DNA from: Synechococcales cyanobacterium CRU_2_2
GTDB taxonomy: Bacteria > Cyanobacteriota > Cyanobacteriia > PCC-9006 > JAAUQQ01
NCBI GenBank assembly: GCA_012034805.1
Contig: JAAUOP010000024.1
Coordinates: 1-44,866 of the forward strand
Length of the DNA: 44,866 nt
Reading direction: 5' to 3'
The notes under the pieces are model-generated. The model did no database searches. It saw only the letters and a list, made by a program, of their open reading frames with translations, and was not told the DNA's origin. Positions 37,314 through 44,866 of the stretch are shown piece by piece. Within the stretch, counting starts at the first letter, position 1. The number at the start of each line of letters is the position of its first letter. The position numbers and the translations under genes were made by a program.

Positions 37314-39497
37314 ACGCTTGAACCATTGCTGGAGGTGTAGTTTCCATCGCAACCCAACCGGCTGTTTGTTCGGCCAAGACAATTGGCAAATCGTACCTTG
37401 GGGGTGGTTTGGGAAGCGTTCAAATTTGCCCCCGAGGGCTCGGGCGATCGCCAGGGACTGGCGACTTCCCTGACCCTGACGAGGCTTGCTGCGCCGGGTA
37501 AACAGCGCCGAGGGCTCACCCATCCAGCGCGATCGACCTGCCCTAGGCGGATTCAGATCCATCGGCACCGGTTGACGCTGCACCGGCTCAACCTGAGCCT
37601 GTTCCGATTGCACCTGCCCCGATTGCACCTGCCCGGCCCAAACCCGCTCTCCCCCCATTTGGCCATTGTCAATCACCTGCAACCGACACCAGCCCGCTTC
37701 ATTAATCCCCAATACATCCAAACGGTTGGCGGCTACAGCGTGTTTGCCCACATTGCACAAGGCCTCCTCTAGAAACAGACAAACCAGCCGCCGCTGGGCC
37801 GGTATCAGCGAGCAATTTCTGAGGGGCTCGAGACGGGGGCGCATACAAATTCGCAGGCTGTCGAATCCAGGGCAGTTGCGATCGAGCGTCGTCTGATGCA
37901 CTTGCAAGAGTAGCTCCGGCAAATCATCCTGGGCGTTCAGCCATTGCTTATTCAGACAAAACCGCGCCTCGCCGCTGCCCTCTCCGACTCGGTTGAGTTC
38001 GTCCCGCATCGACTCATAGATCAACCGTAAATCACCATTGAGCAACTGCAATTGCGCATACAAGACCGGGTTCGAGCGAGCTTGACGCAGGGCCACGACC
38101 AGCGTCTGCAATGGCCCATTGTGCACCGAAGTGTAGGCCCATTCTAAGGTTGAGTTGCTTTGGCTAAGTTTGAGGTGCAACTCCCGATCGACAAATAGCG
38201 TCATCAGCCCCGCGCCAATCAACGCCATCAAGCTGGGCACGAGGGGTAGCCACAACCCCACTGTCAAACTGACGTAGCACAACAGCAACAGTCCACTACT
38301 CAACAGGCTCACCCCCAGGAGCCGACCCAGGGGAGAGGCGAGTACGAGACCGAGGCCCGTGCCTGCAAGACCTGCGATCGCGATCGCCCCATACTCCAGC
38401 CATTCTGGCAGCGACTCAATTCCTCCTCGTCTTGCTAGCACTTGGCTGATGATTTGGCTAGTGAGATGGGCGTGGACTTCGAGGCCGAAGATAAAGGGAA
38501 CGCTGCCCTGGTAGCTAGTCTCAGTCCCCCAGAGGGTGTGCTTGACGCCTGCGGCCAGAAAGTCATCTTTGATGCTGGGGGCAATGTTGCCGATTAGGAT
38601 GATGCGATCGCGCACCAGTTCCGGATCGAATTGTTGATTCAGCACCTGCTCTAGGCTGATCAACTCAAAGGGCCGAGAATGCCGCCGAAATTTCAGCATC
38701 GTCAACTGGGCTTGATCCACCTCGCCGTCAGGGGTGCGGATGTACCCACCCAGGTGCGAATCAAAGGGGTGCAGAACGCTTCGAGGGCCGCCCTTCAACG
38801 AATAGAAGCTCAGATTTTTGCCTTTTCCACGCCCGCGCTCTGGATTTCCATTGAGCTTTAGGCGGTAGCCCTCCGGGGCGAGGTAGGCTTGGGCCAAGCG
38901 CAGCGCAAAGGCAGGCTTGACCTGACCATTCGGCAACTTGCCGCTGGTGAGCAGCGATCGCCGCAAAATCCAGTCGCTGTCCTCAAGAAAATTCGCAAAA
39001 CCGACGCGATCGGGCGGAATCCCTGGCGGTGCCGGGATCGTGGCCTGCCCCGTGCCATCAATCACTTCCAGGGCGACGAGATTCGGCAACTCCGCAAAGG
39101 TTTGCCGCAGCTGGTCGTATCCCGGTGGAACCTCGATATCGCGAAACAAGCCCAAGCCCAGAACCCGAGGTTTCGCAGCGGCGAGGTTTCGCAGGGCTTG
39201 GGAGAGCTCGGCATCCTGCACTGGATAATGGTTCAGTTTTTGGATATCGGCTTCGGTGATCCCGACCAGGGTAATGCGCGCCTCAGGGCTTTCGAGCGGG
39301 AGGTTGCGCAAGAGGGTATCAAACGCCACCAGCTCCAAGGGCTGTAGCCAACCGAGCAAACGCGTCACCAGAATCAGCGCCACCAAAACCAAACCAGGCG
39401 GAATGATCGCTTTCCACACCAACAACCGCGCCCGATAGCTGCGCTGGAAATCGGGGGGAATTTGTTGGGGGAAAGCGTCAAATCGGGGGGGAGTCAC
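37308..39497 (-). CDS. CHASE2-domain sensor histidine kinase
   Basis: This is a membrane sensor paired with the NarL-type regulator upstream. The first helix is about residues 30-50, followed by an extracytoplasmic CHASE2 domain (about 55-355): ITLVGITEADIQKLNHYPVQ and PRVLGLGLFRDIEVPPGYDQ. Three helices follow (about 368-435). The likely phosphoacceptor His is near residue 459 in LEWAYTSVHNGPLQTL. The ATPase domain is divergent: LFLEEALCNVGKHA (N-box), VIDNGQMGG (G1) and GQGSRQSLAIARALGGKFE. Its linker contains a 15-bp duplication (QVQSGQVQSE). The 729-residue frame is intact from ATG 39497. The CHASE2 ligand is unknown. Confidence 0.88.
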   Translation of the reverse strand: MTPPRFDAFPQQIPPDFQRSYRARLLVWKAIIPPGLVLVALILVTRLLGWLQPLELVAFDTLLRNLPLESPEARITLVGITEADIQKLNHYPVQDAELSQALRNLAAAKPRVLGLGLFRDIEVPPGYDQLRQTFAELPNLVALEVIDGTGQATIPAPPGIPPDRVGFANFLEDSDWILRRSLLTSGKLPNGQVKPAFALRLAQAYLAPEGYRLKLNGNPERGRGKGKNLSFYSLKGGPRSVLHPFDSHLGGYIRTPDGEVDQAQLTMLKFRRHSRPFELISLEQVLNQQFDPELVRDRIILIGNIAPSIKDDFLAAGVKHTLWGTETSYQGSVPFIFGLEVHAHLTSQIISQVLARRGGIESLPEWLEYGAIAIAGLAGTGLGLVLASPLGRLLGVSLLSSGLLLLCYVSLTVGLWLPLVPSLMALIGAGLMTLFVDRELHLKLSQSNSTLEWAYTSVHNGPLQTLVVALRQARSNPVLYAQLQLLNGDLRLIYESMRDELNRVGEGSGEARFCLNKQWLNAQDDLPELLLQVHQTTLDRNCPGFDSLRICMRPRLEPLRNCSLIPAQRRLVCLFLEEALCNVGKHAVAANRLDVLGINEAGWCRLQVIDNGQMGGERVWAGQVQSGQVQSEQAQVEPVQRQPVPMDLNPPRAGRSRWMGEPSALFTRRSKPRQGQGSRQSLAIARALGGKFERFPNHPQGTICQLSWPNKQPVGLRWKLHLQQWFKRL

Positions 39498-39520
39498 AGC
39501 ACAGGAGGAGGCGATCGCTC

Positions 39521-39576
39521 AATGAGGTTCAATGAGGTTCAATAAGATTCCATGAGATTCAATGAGGTTCAATGAG
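39521..39576. repeat. 10-bp tandem repeat between regulator and kinase
   Basis: About 5.6 units of aatgaggttc (two degenerate) fill half of the 107-base gap between the NarL-type regulator and the CHASE2 kinase. A 10-bp period is close to one DNA helical turn, so each unit faces the same side. Confidence 0.9.
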
Positions 39577-39604
39577 TCAGGTGGGCTTCACTGTAGCCCA
39601 AGAC

Positions 39605-40303
39605 CTAGCCCAATAGGCCCAAACGACGGGCTTCGATTTCAATCTTGACGCGGGAGTCCAGACCGGGCTCGTCGCGGATCCCGAGGCAGTCTTGGATGCG
39701 CACCCAATAGTTGCGAATGGTGCGCTCGCTGATGTCGAGGTGCTTGGCGATCGCCCGGTCGGTCCAGCCTTCCTCAAACCGGTAATGCAGCAGATCGAGC
39801 CAGTCGGGCTCGAAGGCCGCGCGCGATCGCAACAGACCGGGCAAATGCACCGCCCCCCGCATCGCAATGTCAATCAGACCCGCCATCGCCTCCAGGGGAT
39901 TCGCCTTATCCAAGGCCGCAAAGCCGCCGCCATAGGTGTTGATTTTGGGGCGAATGCGCATCAGGGCCGTGACGCTAGCGGTCATGACCAACACATTGGG
40001 CGCAGGCAGCAGCGTCATCAGCTGTTCCAGCAGATTTAGGCCGATACTAGGGCTGGCTTTACCGCCGACGGTTTCAGGAATGGAAAGATCGACAACGACC
40101 AGCTCGGGCAGCTCCGCTTGACCCAGCTGCCAAGCTGTGGCGCGATCGCGAGCGGTCATAATCTGAGCCGCAGGATACTGCGCTCTCAGAATAGGCACGG
40201 TGCCCTGGAGAACCGCTTCGTGATCATCAACAACGAGAATGCACTGCGGACAAGCTTCCGGCAGCGGGCGTTCGAGGTCTTGCAGGCCGGTGGTTTGCAT
40301 CAT
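39605..40303 (-). CDS. NarL/LuxR-type response regulator
   Basis: This is a two-component transcription regulator that acts with the downstream CHASE2 kinase. The receiver has acidic residues VVDDHEAV, the phosphoacceptor Asp in ELVVVDLSIPE, Thr in VLVMTASV and Lys in AALDKANPLEAM. The C-terminal helix-turn-helix is GWTDRAIAKHLDISERTIRN, followed by YWVRIQDCLGIRDE. The protein has about 232 residues; ATG 40303 and 40300 are both possible starts. It lies 198 bases downstream of the TpsA gene on the same strand and before the kinase. Confidence 0.9.
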   Translation of the reverse strand: MMQTTGLQDLERPLPEACPQCILVVDDHEAVLQGTVPILRAQYPAAQIMTARDRATAWQLGQAELPELVVVDLSIPETVGGKASPSIGLNLLEQLMTLLPAPNVLVMTASVTALMRIRPKINTYGGGFAALDKANPLEAMAGLIDIAMRGAVHLPGLLRSRAAFEPDWLDLLHYRFEEGWTDRAIAKHLDISERTIRNYWVRIQDCLGIRDEPGLDSRVKIEIEARRLGLLG

Positions 40304-40501
40304 CAATAATCATCCGTGTTGGGAACAGGAAAGCCAGGGAATTGCTAGTGATTAAAACTACCTAGTACTGAGTTTAGAGACAAACCCTAGGGTTTACCAA
40401 AAAGATGCCCGATCTAGAAGGCAAGTTGCCGGTCTTGGCAGCCATCGATCCTCGGAAATCTAGACAGACCCAGCAGATCTAACCGAGCCAATTGTAACGG
40501 G

Positions 40502-43111
40502 CTAAACGCAACGACGGCCCAGCACAATCGTACCGTTCGTCAATTTACGCAGACTGTTCGCCTCGAACGGCAGAGGTTCTAGTGAGGAGGCGATGGTCTC
40601 CGGGTTGGGGCTGGGCAAGTCGTAGGTGCTGATCTGGCTCCGCAGCGGGAGTTCGAAGGGGTTTTCGAGAAAGCCGCCGATCGCGTTGGAAACCGTGAAT
40701 TTTCCAGTTCTGAGGCGACGGCGCACCGCTTCTGAAATACAGCTTTTACCGATGAGAGCTTCGATGTCGAGCGGATTTTCGGGTGCACCAAAGTTTTTTA
40801 GGGGATCCAGTTCGAGGTTGCGGATGGAAACAATGCCATCCGCTCCGTTCTCGGAGGTGGCGGTGATGTCGTTGCGACGGGGTAGTTCGGCATCGCTGGC
40901 GTCAATCCCGAACAGCGCAAGTACGGAGATGTTGATATTACCGCCGTTACCGTCGATGGCGTTGGCGCTGATGTTGTTGTTTTGTCGGTTGGGGCCGCCC
41001 GGTCGGTTGTTAATTCTCTGGCTGGGATTGGGTCGGCGGGCCTGGAGTTGGTTGACCCTGACGCGGGTGGGGCTGGGCTGGGCCGGGGAGCTGGGGTTGG
41101 TGGCGATCGTGTTGCCTGGGTTGATCAGTCCGGCGGCGATGAAGTCGGTGTTGATGGTGATGTTGCCACCGTTGCCGGGGCCTTTGGCGCTGGTGGAGAT
41201 GTTGCTGTTGCCCAGGAGGCCGACGCCTTGGCGAACGTTCAGCAAAATATTGCCGCCCTGTCCGTTGGCCGTGGCAGCGGTGATGCCGGCCGCGTTTTTG
41301 AGGATGACTTGGTCGGCGGTGATGTCGATGTCACCGGCGTCTTGGGGGCCATCGTTTTGAACGGTGACTCTGGCGCGATCGGAGATCACCAGTTTGGGCG
41401 TGTTGATCTGGACGTTGCCGGATAGACCAGAAGGAACATCCGGCAGACCAAAAAAATCTCTAAATTCCTTTGAACGAATGGGCGCAGAGGATGAGATCAG
41501 GCTTGGGCCAGGATCAAGTAGAGTCCCGTCCTCATTAAAAGCGTGAGAAAAGCCGGTGACCTCGATCGATTCGGTTGCATTGATCCTGACCTCACCCGCA
41601 TCCCCTTGAGCAACGGCTGAAGCGGCAATTTCACCACCGTCTGCGATGCGAAGACGGCGTGTGTCGATGACGACTCTGCCGCTATTACCGCTTCTGAAGG
41701 CATCGCTGGAAACCACACTTCTGGAAAATGGCTCATTAGGAATTGTGCCTGCAATATTGATTTCTTCTGAAGCAAAGACTTCCACAAGACCGGCATTATT
41801 AGTACTAAAACTGGACGAAGTTATCCTTCCACCATCCAAAACATCAAGACGGTTAGTATTAATTGCAATTTTGCCAGACTGAGAAGAGTCATAGATTTGG
41901 CTTGTCAGGATAGTAGGGCCAGCAAAGCTAATACCATTCAAAATTTGAAATGATTCAGCTACATCAATAGAAATATCACCTGCGATACCGTTTGAGAAAG
42001 CCGCAGAAACAACGGTGGCACCATTGCTCATGATTAGCTCATGTGTAGAAATGACAATATTGCCCGCACGGCCATTTCCGGAAACCTGGCTCGTAACATA
42101 GGGTGAAGGAAAAGCACGCGGATCTATCTGAAAAGGAAGTTCGTCCCCAAGCTTCAAGAGCTCATAGGCATTAATCGTGATGTCACCACTGGATTTCTCC
42201 CCTTCATTCAAACTCAATAGCTTAGAATTTTCGAGCAGACTGATGAATCCCCCAGTCAAAGCAATTGAGCCCCCAGGGTCACCGCTGACATCAATCAACG
42301 ACGCTTTGACCGCTCGAATCTCCCCAAATTGGCTGACATTTGAATAGTCAAAATTGATGCCCTGTCCGGAACTTCCAGGAGAGATGGCGACGCTCCCATC
42401 TTTAACACCTGCTATCTCAATATGACCACTCGGGTTACTGATAACGCCATTGTCGATCGTAATTTGGTTGCCAATTAAGGCGAGGCTGCCACCACTCCGT
42501 AAACGAAGGTCACTGGCCTCAACCTGAAATAGTCTCTGAGGAGGAATCGGAGTGCCTGTGTTCGGATCAATAACCCCTAAAGCTTGACCCAAGCCAGAGA
42601 CGCTAATTCCAGCATTTCGGTCTGTCAATCTCATGGAGACCGGCTGACCCAGCGCGAACCCATTTGGCAACGCCGAATTTTTGGAAAACGAAAAGCCATG
42701 CTCAAAAAATATTTCATCAGCGGTCGTGGCAACCAGAGAACCGCCGATGTTCAGGGACGCACCCGAACCGAACCGAATGCCATTCGGATTCATCAGAAAA
42801 ATACTAGAATTGCCAGCGGCCATCAGCAGGCCGTCGATGTTTGAGGGCAAATTCGAAGTGACTCTGACAAAAATCGAATCAATCTCAAGGGGGTTCTCGA
42901 AGCGTACGGATCCCCCTTCAGACACGGAGAAAGATTGGAAGCTGTGAAACAGATGATTTCCAGACCTCTTCCCTTGGTCGATCGCAAAATTGACCCCATC
43001 TGTCGTCGTTGCCCTGGTCGAAAAGGTTCCATCAACAATCGGTTGACCACGAGCAGGCTGAGACGATAGAGCAAAGACACCCAGAAAAAACAGAAATCTT
43101 AGAAGAAGCAC
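40502..43111 (-). CDS. TpsA-like filamentous haemagglutinin adhesin
   Basis: This is a large surface or secreted protein of two-partner secretion. The signal peptide (LLLRFLFFLGVFALSSQPARG) is followed by the TPS domain: GKRSGNHLFHSFQSFSVSEG, FLMNPNGIRFGSGASLNIGG. Many beta-helix rungs follow (GNIVISTHELIMSNGATVVS; GNILLNVRQGVGLLGNSNIS). The 869-residue C-terminus has two Cys (GKSCISEAVRRRLRTGKF; LGRRCV). The only usable start is GTG 43111, which directly follows the stop of the RiPP precursor in the same frame. A TpsB transporter partner is not in the window. An Asn/Pro-rich patch (about residues 675-710) is low complexity. Confidence 0.85.
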   Translation of the reverse strand: MLLLRFLFFLGVFALSSQPARGQPIVDGTFSTRATTTDGVNFAIDQGKRSGNHLFHSFQSFSVSEGGSVRFENPLEIDSIFVRVTSNLPSNIDGLLMAAGNSSIFLMNPNGIRFGSGASLNIGGSLVATTADEIFFEHGFSFSKNSALPNGFALGQPVSMRLTDRNAGISVSGLGQALGVIDPNTGTPIPPQRLFQVEASDLRLRSGGSLALIGNQITIDNGVISNPSGHIEIAGVKDGSVAISPGSSGQGINFDYSNVSQFGEIRAVKASLIDVSGDPGGSIALTGGFISLLENSKLLSLNEGEKSSGDITINAYELLKLGDELPFQIDPRAFPSPYVTSQVSGNGRAGNIVISTHELIMSNGATVVSAAFSNGIAGDISIDVAESFQILNGISFAGPTILTSQIYDSSQSGKIAINTNRLDVLDGGRITSSSFSTNNAGLVEVFASEEINIAGTIPNEPFSRSVVSSDAFRSGNSGRVVIDTRRLRIADGGEIAASAVAQGDAGEVRINATESIEVTGFSHAFNEDGTLLDPGPSLISSSAPIRSKEFRDFFGLPDVPSGLSGNVQINTPKLVISDRARVTVQNDGPQDAGDIDITADQVILKNAAGITAATANGQGGNILLNVRQGVGLLGNSNISTSAKGPGNGGNITINTDFIAAGLINPGNTIATNPSSPAQPSPTRVRVNQLQARRPNPSQRINNRPGGPNRQNNNISANAIDGNGGNINISVLALFGIDASDAELPRRNDITATSENGADGIVSIRNLELDPLKNFGAPENPLDIEALIGKSCISEAVRRRLRTGKFTVSNAIGGFLENPFELPLRSQISTYDLPSPNPETIASSLEPLPFEANSLRKLTNGTIVLGRRCV

Positions 43112-43444
43112 CTAGAGGCAGCAATAGCAGGAGAGGCAATTACCAGCAGCTCTACCAGTGGAAAATTCACTGAGCTGATCGTCGCTAATATCACTAGGCC
43201 TAGCCGGAATATTAATCGAATAGGTTGCGCCTTGGGCATCTGCCGAGGCCACAATCTTCCAGGGCACTTCCAACCCCTCCACCACTTCCACCGTCAACCC
43301 ATCCGGAATCTCAATCCCAGCCTCTGCCAAAACCGGCAACGGCTCCCGCATAAACCGGGCCTTAAATTCTTCATCCATCCAAGCCTGGGCGATCAAACGT
43401 GCAACACTGTTTCCCTGCTCGCGCCAATTATTCGGTAAGACCAT
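43112..43444 (-). CDS. NHLP-leader RiPP precursor with Cys-rich core
   Basis: This is a ribosomally made peptide precursor. The 110-residue product has a nitrile-hydratase-like leader (NWREQGNSVARLIAQAWMDE, FMREPLPVLAEAGIEIPDGL, LTVEVVEGLEVPWKIV) and ends DDQLSEFSTGRAAG before the tail NCLSCYCCL (four Cys and one Ser in nine residues). The tail after a Gly-rich junction fits a core peptide cleaved from its leader. Cys/Ser there could form thiazole/oxazole rings. ATG 43444 is the start. The gene is divergent from the small gene at 43607 and precedes TpsA with no gap. The leader family I recognise well; the modification is inferred. Confidence 0.85.
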   Translation of the reverse strand: MVLPNNWREQGNSVARLIAQAWMDEEFKARFMREPLPVLAEAGIEIPDGLTVEVVEGLEVPWKIVASADAQGATYSINIPARPSDISDDQLSEFSTGRAAGNCLSCYCCL

Positions 43445-43606
43445 GTGATTATTCTCTCATCAACAGATTTAACAGCACTAGGTTAACGGAAACCTCAGAC
43501 TGGGCAACAAGCTTGCCAAAATCGGCAACAAATCGTTGCTTATGGGGCAAAACCTCAGCCATTCCCTGTCCGTTATCATAAAGGTCACACTCTATTGTCT
43601 CTAATC

Positions 43607-43969
43607 ATGAGCCTCCTCGACTCACGATCCGACATCCGGTATCTCAAAGACGCCCAAGGCACCACCACGGATGTTGTGATCCCCATCACCCTCTGGCAAA
43701 CAGTTTTGCAGTCTTCGCCGACTGTCCTGGGGCAATCCCCTAGATCAGAGATCTCACCTGACCAGCTACTGAACTGGTTCCAAGTCGTCCTAGAAGTTGC
43801 CCAACAGCAATCCGATCCCGACTTAATCAGAACAATTCTCACCCAACTCCTCGAAAATGAGGACATTGCTGAACTCGTTGAAGATATTGCGTTGTCAGAG
43901 GCGATCGCCACAGGTGAGCAGACCGAAACCGTGGCTGAGTCAGACGTTTTCGCACTGCTGGATGTCTAA
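43607..43969 (+). CDS. small hypothetical protein in the RiPP locus
   Basis: I do not recognise the family. The 120-residue protein starts MSLLDSRSDIRYLKDAQGTT with a beta-strand opening (RYLKDAQGTTTDVVIPITLW) that loosely recalls cyanobacterial antitoxin-like proteins. A helical middle (DQLLNWFQVVLEVAQQQSDP) and an acidic tail (GEQTETVAESDVFALLDV) follow. No helix is hydrophobic enough for a membrane. It is divergent from the precursor and convergent with sagB (21 bases). It could be an immunity, regulator or antitoxin gene, or simply an unrelated neighbour. Confidence 0.65.
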   Translation: MSLLDSRSDIRYLKDAQGTTTDVVIPITLWQTVLQSSPTVLGQSPRSEISPDQLLNWFQVVLEVAQQQSDPDLIRTILTQLLENEDIAELVEDIALSEAIATGEQTETVAESDVFALLDV

Positions 43970-43990
43970 TCGTGAACATCGAATTGCTGA

Positions 43991-44866
43991 TCACGCTTGC
44001 CAATCCACCGGCTCCATCATCAGCTGCTTCGGCTCATCCGCCAAACACTCCGGTACACTGCCTAACGTAAACTCCCCGATCGACGTTTCCGCGTAATATT
44101 CCGAGCCAATCAACTGCGAAAACAGATCCGCATTGCCCGTTCCCAGGGCACAGGGAGCCAACCCCATCGCCGTGGCGACCAAATACATCGTTTGGTAGAG
44201 ACAGCCCAGATTCTTGAGCATCAGCGCGTAGGCGATCGCCTCATACTTCCAAGCCACCCGCGCAAAACGTGACGCCACCACCACCAACACCTGGGGCGGC
44301 ACCGCCTCATCCCGGCGCGTCGCGTGGCTCGCACCCGCCATCAGCTGAGCCAAATCCGGATTCCAGTCGCACACCCGCCCAAGGCGATGGTGTTGCGGAC
44401 AATAGTGGTAGAGCCCCTGGGCCAAGCCCTCACACTGGTAAACGGCGATGTAGAGTTCCAGCTCGTAGCAGGCACCGCCGCCGGGAGAGGGGCGATCGCT
44501 ACAATCCATCTTCTCCATCTGAAACACCTGCCGCAGCCGCGCCGAGCGATACAAAACTCCCCCAACTGCGCCAGCGTCAGCGGAACAGCCGCATTGTAAG
44601 TGCGGATCGAGCGGCGGGACTCCAGGACATCCCAGAAACCAAGGTCGTGCTGGGCGATTTCTCCGGAAGCTTGCGCGGCAATCGCCGCCCCATCCGGCAG
44701 CGGCAGCGCAATTTTTTCCCAGTCATCCGGCTGGGGCTTAATCACCGGCAACGGCTCAATCTCCCCCCGAAACCGATAGGTCGAACCACCGTCTGGGACG
44801 TGCGGCCCTGGCGGCTACGGGTATGGAACAGCAAATCATGGAACTCCCACTGGCGCAGCGCCTCGC
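43991..44866 (-). CDS. sagB: SagB/McbC-type FMN dehydrogenase, truncated by window end, frameshifted
   Basis: This is a nitroreductase-fold enzyme that oxidises thiazoline/oxazoline rings to azoles in modified peptides. The N-terminus lies outside the window. Visible parts run EALRQWEFHDLLFHTRSRQG, STYRFRGEIEPLPVIKPQPD, DVLESRRSIRTY (nitroreductase motif), SPGGGACYELELYIAVY, EGLAQGLYHYCPQHHRLGRV and MLKNLGCLYQTMYLVATAMG. Two frameshifts, near 44810 and near 44560, each need one added base (restoring GRHVPDGG and GEFLYRSARLRQ). No YcaO cyclodehydratase is in the window; it may lie beyond the right end. Some SagB-type proteins act outside azole pathways, so the substrate is inferred from the nearby precursor. 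Confidence 0.82.

Noticed and set aside
28561..43114. Reassignment of UAG as a sense codon (two in-frame TAGs give sensible extensions)
   Set aside because: modBC, dnaK, glnQ and psb34 all end properly at TAG, so UAG is a normal stop here.
1..44866. tRNA, rRNA or transposase genes
   Set aside because: I looked for T-loop/acceptor patterns, rRNA-like stretches and DDE/serine recombinase motifs and found none convincing.

Overview
The window comes from a cyanobacterium. The marker genes are a phycobilisome rod-core linker (cpcG), psb34, the isochorismate synthase of phylloquinone synthesis (menF), a group-2 sigma factor, a DevBCA exporter and a fused ModBC. The HIP1 octamer GCGATCGC also occurs throughout. 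I cannot name the genus from sequence alone.

Layout, left to right. 1-4150: a broken small membrane protein, a MITE-like repeat and an M1 aminopeptidase (minus). 4150-6861: modA and modBC for molybdate uptake (plus). 6883-12071: pilB-pilT-pilC and a conserved hypothetical gene, the type IV pilus motor block (minus). 12637-18652: grpE-dnaK-dnaJ-tusA-rsgA (plus). 18804-21523: a polar amino-acid ABC transporter with the ATPase divergent from the binding protein and permease. 21583-25354: a JAMM peptidase, a DUF760-type protein, a sigma factor, a small unknown and cpcG with a strong terminator. 25647-30990: an OmpR/histidine kinase pair convergent with devB-devC-devA. 31303-37313: a large unknown protein, psb34, a pentapeptide-repeat protein, menF and a probable lumen protein. 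37308-40303: a CHASE2 sensor kinase and a NarL-type regulator. 40502-44866: a TpsA-like haemagglutinin, an NHLP-type RiPP precursor with a Cys-rich tail, an unknown small gene and a SagB/McbC-type dehydrogenase cut by the window end.

The right-hand end is the most novel part. A nitrile-hydratase-like leader ends in a nine-residue tail (NCLSCYCCL) and lies near a thiazole/oxazole-forming type dehydrogenase. The precursor stop codon (TAG) is followed at once, in the same frame, by the GTG start of a signal-peptide-bearing TpsA adhesin. This suggests a modified-peptide locus physically coupled to a surface/secretion protein.

Two window-wide features affect interpretation. (1) At least twelve conserved reading frames or frame segments are interrupted, and every break is repaired by adding one base (membrane protein, pepN x2, modBC, pilT, dnaJ, rsgA, glnQ, devB, devC, sagB x2). 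This looks like deletion-type sequencing or assembly error rather than gene decay, so I annotate these as whole genes with frameshifts. (2) Some twenty unrelated 10-18 bp tandem repeats lie in spacers and in protein linkers. Those inside genes are in multiples of three.
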